A DNA stretch of 64,000 nucleotides from positions 102,940 through 166,939 of the forward strand of contig JAATGM010000021.1 of assembly GCA_015654675.1 (NCBI GenBank). The letters run 5' to 3'. Of the stretch, positions 60,973 through 64,000 are shown in pieces; position 1 is the stretch's first letter, and each line of letters opens with the position of its first letter. This stretch comes from Planctomycetota bacterium (lineage in GTDB: Bacteria; Planctomycetota; Phycisphaerae; UBA1845; UTPLA1). The translations under genes and the position numbers were made by a program. The notes beneath the pieces are model-generated. The model made no database searches. It saw only the letters and a program-made list of their open reading frames with translations, and was not told the DNA's origin.

Positions 60973-62289
60973 TCAATCGCCCGGGTGAGTGCTTTGCAAC
61001 ATGTAGTTATCGCGGATTTCCCAGAAGTTCCCCTCTTGGTGAATCAACGGCCGGCCGCTCTCTGTTCCAGCCGAGTGGTCGTCTCGCAATAACAAGATCA
61101 GGTCCGAGCTAACCGCCGGATTGGTGTGAAAGTAGCTATGCCCCAGATAGTCCGTCTTCACTCGCGCGTCGATGAACTGCACCTCAGGCAGCACCGCCAG
61201 CGATTGCTTCTGGCTCGGCGTCATATCCTCCGCCGAAATCTGCCCCAGCCGCCGAATGCTGTCGAACAGCCACTCGGCAAACCCCAGTGCCTTGTCAGAT
61301 TTTGAAATGTAAATCGTCAATCGCTCGGGCACGAGTTGTACACGTTCCGCCCCCACCCGCTGCCCGAATACATCAGTGTCCAGGTCCGCCGCCGCCAGGA
61401 CCACGTTGCCCAGCTTCATCTCCTTGCGCGTATCCTTGTCCAGCGATCGAAACCGGATGTTCAACTCGCGGATCGCCGTCATCGTGACGTCGCTTCCCCG
61501 GCTGTGCGCCAGGATATGAATCTTCTCAACCGCCGGGCACATCGCCAGCGATCTCAAGAACTGCTTCAAATGAAACACCGAGAATTCGCCCGACTCCCGG
61601 TCATACGCGTAGTTCTTTCCCGACGGCCACGAATACGCGACCGCGACGCCCGGCCGCCCCATGAAGTGCCACAGCTCCGCCATCACAAACACGCTCTCTT
61701 CGAGCGAGTAGTTCACCCCCGGAACGAAAATGAATATGTCTTTTTTTCCGGGGTTCTGCGCAAGCCGCCGCGCGATCTCGTCGCATAACTTCACGTCGGC
61801 CTCGGCCAGCGCCGACCGCGCGAGCGGATCCTCTTTCACCTGCCGGCCGATCTCCACCAGATCGTAAGGTGTCTCCGGAAATCTCCCAACTTCTCGGATG
61901 CTCGCGACCTGCAGCGGCAAAGGTGTCTTTCGAGTCTGAGTCCGCGATTCCGCCGTCAGCTCATTCCAGTTGACGTCCTTCCCAATCTCCACAACGCACG
62001 AGCCGAACATGAGCGACCGCGAACGCCCCGCCCCATAAGTGACCTTCCCCGCCGAATCGATGATCGGCGCGCGATCCGTCGCAAGCAGAATATCAACCTG
62101 ATTGCTGCGTAACGCCGGCGCGACCGACTGAAACGGATCCGTCTTCGAATGAACGTAGAGATTCGGCGTCGGCATGAGCTGCTGCGAACAGCCCGCGGGA
62201 ATCAGCAGGCAAGCCGCCCAAAGCGCGTGATATTCCCATCCATGCCGATGGGCCCTCACCACATGCCTTGCCGCTCGTTCAGTCCGCAT
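60973..62289 (-). CDS. Second DUF900-type alpha/beta hydrolase lipoprotein, altered oxyanion motif
   Basis: A 438-residue paralogue of the hydrolase at 58571. The lipoprotein signal ends LLIPAGC (Cys 34), and the next residues SQQLMPTPNLYVHSK are almost identical to its sister. The nucleophile motif is kept (S263 in ILAHSRGSD), as are DILLATDRA and GHSYFHTNPAVSSDL, but the conserved HG of the oxyanion region is replaced by P190-G191 (FIFVPGVNYSLEES). It may therefore be less active or act on a different substrate. TATGAT lies 12 bases upstream of the ATG. It is convergent with the DUF4105 gene, 17 bases apart. Confidence 0.82.
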   Translation of the reverse strand: MRTERAARHVVRAHRHGWEYHALWAACLLIPAGCSQQLMPTPNLYVHSKTDPFQSVAPALRSNQVDILLATDRAPIIDSAGKVTYGAGRSRSLMFGSCVVEIGKDVNWNELTAESRTQTRKTPLPLQVASIREVGRFPETPYDLVEIGRQVKEDPLARSALAEADVKLCDEIARRLAQNPGKKDIFIFVPGVNYSLEESVFVMAELWHFMGRPGVAVAYSWPSGKNYAYDRESGEFSVFHLKQFLRSLAMCPAVEKIHILAHSRGSDVTMTAIRELNIRFRSLDKDTRKEMKLGNVVLAAADLDTDVFGQRVGAERVQLVPERLTIYISKSDKALGFAEWLFDSIRRLGQISAEDMTPSQKQSLAVLPEVQFIDARVKTDYLGHSYFHTNPAVSSDLILLLRDDHSAGTESGRPLIHQEGNFWEIRDNYMLQSTHPGD

Positions 62290-62483
62290 TCGCGATTCGA
62301 ATCATAACCCCCGGCTCGCTTCCGCCCCATCTCCGACCGATATGCCCATTTCCTCCGACAGGTCGCTGCTCCCGTTGGCCCCCGCCACACCCAAATCGTA
62401 CAGATCGTTCTGTTAAGAATCGCCGATCGCGTCATCCGACCGATAACGCGTCGTCGCATGGGACTTTCACGGGGGACTGGGCA

Positions 62484-64000
62484 GTGAACACGATTGCGCG
62501 ATTCTGCGTTGCAGCAGTTCTTGTAGTTGTAGTCGCTGGCAGCGCAAACGCCTTCGAAGCCGCCTGGCCTGCCGAGTCCATCAACGCCGCCGTAAACCTC
62601 ACCCCGATCGAAGGCCCGGGTGCCAACGACTTCTACTCGGACATGAGCGGCGCATTCTGGAACCCGATCACCCGGCGCCTCTGGGTCTGCCGAAACGGAC
62701 CCGGTGGAGCCGCGTCCAAGTTCTGGGCCATACGGGAGGACGGCGCGGGCAGCTTCGAAATCGATACCAAGAATGGCAACCGCGGCGAGTGGACGGGTTT
62801 CGGTGATCTCGAAGACCTCACCCAGGCCGATCTCAACGAAAACGTCATTTACCTCATGGTCGAAACCGAAGAGCGCATCAAAGAGTACGACGTCTCAACC
62901 TACGGCACCGCCGTCCTGCGCAACGATTGGAACACTTTCCCGTACCTCCCGCTCAATGGCGGCTCGGGCGCGGAAGGCATTTGCTTCGTCCCCGATTCCG
63001 CCCTCACGACCGGAAACTTCGTCGACCCGAGCGGCAATCCGCGCGTCAGCCAGAACGGCATGGGCGGCCTCATGTTCGTCGCCCACCAGAATGGCGGACG
63101 CATCTACGTCTTCGATCTCAATCGAACGAATGGGACGTTTACCTACGTCGGCGCCTACCTCACCGGCTTCTGGGAAAGCTGCGCCCTCGATTTCGATCGC
63201 TCCACCAACCTTCTCTACATCTTCCACGGCGCAAATTACAACCGCATTGAAGTCACGACCCTTGCCTCCACCAGTGTCAGCGGAGAACGGAAGTTCAACG
63301 AAGTAATTACCTACGCCCCGCCCACTGGCAGCAGTGGTACCGAAAACATGGAAGGCATCGCCCTCTTCTCCAACGACGACTCGTCCGGCGGCTTCCGCAA
63401 TCTCTTCATGACCATCGACGGCGGCGGCGCGAATTCACTCTACTGGTTCAAGAACTTCCCGGTTGTCTGCACCGTCGACACCGACGCCGATGGCGTCAAC
63501 GACTGCGTCGACGCCTGCCAGGGCACCACCAGCGGACAGCAGGTCAACGCCAACGGCTGCTCCTGCCAGCAATCCGGACAAGGCGCCCCAGTCATCACTG
63601 CCCAGCCCAGCGCCGGCGCAGTCTGCTCCGGCCAGACGTACCAATTTTGCGTCAGCGCCACCGGCAACGGCACGCTCAGTTATCAATGGAAGAAGGATGG
63701 CTCAAACATCTCCGGCGCGACCGCATCCTGCTACACCGCATCCGCCGCCGGTTCTTACCAATGCGTCGTTACCGACGGCTGCGGCTCGACCACCAGCGAC
63801 GCCGCGACCCTCACCCTCAACGCCGCTCCCTCGTTCTCCGTCCATCCTTCAGCAGGCACGATCTGCTCCGGCCAGACCTATCAGTTCTGCGTCACGGCCT
63901 CCGGAACGGGAACGCTGACCTACCAATGGAAAAAGGACGGCAGCAACGTCGCCGGCGCAACCGCCAACTGCTACACCGCCTCTGCGTCCGGTTCCTACCA
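62484..64000 (+). CDS. Partial secreted protein with N-terminal propeller-like region and Ig-like repeats
   Basis: The reading frame starts at GTG 62484 (GGGGGA upstream) and stays open to the right edge (about 505 codons). A signal peptide (IARFCVAAVLVVVVAGSANA) comes first. The region of about 30-320 is rich in Gly, Asp and aromatic residues (for example FYSDMSGAFWNPITRRLWVCRNG and GAEGICFVPDSAL) and may be a beta-propeller. A short calcium-binding type-3-like link with TDADGVNDCVDAC follows. Then come two or more repeats of about 80 residues, each with CSGQTYQFCV, YQWKKDGSN and GSYQCVV, which are Ig-like. The true length is unknown because it runs off the window. Confidence 0.8.
   Translation, partial: MNTIARFCVAAVLVVVVAGSANAFEAAWPAESINAAVNLTPIEGPGANDFYSDMSGAFWNPITRRLWVCRNGPGGAASKFWAIREDGAGSFEIDTKNGNRGEWTGFGDLEDLTQADLNENVIYLMVETEERIKEYDVSTYGTAVLRNDWNTFPYLPLNGGSGAEGICFVPDSALTTGNFVDPSGNPRVSQNGMGGLMFVAHQNGGRIYVFDLNRTNGTFTYVGAYLTGFWESCALDFDRSTNLLYIFHGANYNRIEVTTLASTSVSGERKFNEVITYAPPTGSSGTENMEGIALFSNDDSSGGFRNLFMTIDGGGANSLYWFKNFPVVCTVDTDADGVNDCVDACQGTTSGQQVNANGCSCQQSGQGAPVITAQPSAGAVCSGQTYQFCVSATGNGTLSYQWKKDGSNISGATASCYTASAAGSYQCVVTDGCGSTTSDAATLTLNAAPSFSVHPSAGTICSGQTYQFCVTASGTGTLTYQWKKDGSNVAGATANCYTASASGSY
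63595..64000 (+). repeat. Tandem 240-base repeats encoding Ig-like domains
   Basis: TCTGCTCCGGCCAGAC recurs at 63622 and 63862, exactly 240 bases (80 codons) apart, and the surrounding sequence is similar over the repeat. The second unit runs off the right edge. The repeats lie in frame inside the secreted protein gene. Confidence 0.8.

Noticed and set aside
63595..64000. Possible CRISPR-like repeat at the right edge
   Set aside because: Repeats are 240 bases apart, in frame and encode Ig-like domains; there are no spacers.

Overview
The window looks like a chromosomal segment of a high-GC, Gram-negative-like bacterium, most probably a planctomycete (Planctomycetota, perhaps Phycisphaerae). 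Pointers are the ECF-sigma plus TPR-kinase pair, many Cys-lipoproteins, a membrane protein with the C-terminal four-cysteine CRKCGYDL/CPEC ribbon common in that phylum, a GyrA with PHGEGVIYP at the quinolone pocket, and large secreted Ca-binding and Ig-like repeat proteins. There is one tRNA (Ser, CGA), no rRNA, no CRISPR array, no insertion sequence and no obvious prophage.

Layout. 1-5.2 kb: a gene tail, a DUF433/DUF5615 toxin-antitoxin-like pair, a DsrE-like protein, a YmdB-type phosphodiesterase, a GNAT enzyme and xseA, then a secreted TPR protein on the other strand. 5.7-13.9 kb: a four-gene operon with two 2-hydroxyacyl-CoA-dehydratase/activase-type proteins resembling anaerobic plasmalogen synthase (PlsA/PlsR) components, a 93-residue protein and a Tes/MSS-like radical SAM protein. 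I read it as a candidate ether-lipid and membrane-spanning-lipid locus, the most interesting region here. 13.9-17.5 kb: two tandem LolA-like secreted proteins, a GAF-PP2C phosphatase and a DinB-like protein. 17.7-21.1 kb: gyrA and comF. 21-25 kb: a ribbon membrane protein, a thrombospondin-type-3 lipoprotein and an ECF sigma/anti-sigma pair. 25-33 kb: an Lhr-type helicase, a GH20-like hexosaminidase, a small secreted protein and a GT2 polysaccharide synthase with a consensus promoter. 33.3-38.6 kb: a FixJ-like regulator with a nine-PAS sensor kinase. 38.7-41.4 kb: SpoVR and YeaH/YhbH homologues. 41.5-50.7 kb: maf, a small secretin-like protein, tgt, yajC, a short secreted protein bounded by a strong promoter and terminator, an ABC ATPase with a permease-CPBP protease fusion, and priA. 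50.7-55.9 kb: a CAP-domain lipoprotein, 3-hydroxyanthranilate dioxygenase, tRNA-Ser, the TPR-kinase and its ECF sigma factor. 56-62.3 kb: an envelope cluster of two paralogous lipoproteins, two paralogous DUF900 hydrolases and a DUF4105/Lnb-type membrane protein. The right edge is an open-ended secreted protein with 80-residue Ig-like repeats.

Regulation. Several genes have TATAAT/TACAAT boxes only 5-7 bases upstream of an ATG or GTG (lhr, the 55.9 kb sigma factor, priA, probably the DUF433 gene), which suggests leaderless transcripts; other genes have normal Shine-Dalgarno sequences. Coding density is very high, and long open frames antisense to real genes are common because of the GC-rich codon use; they were left out.
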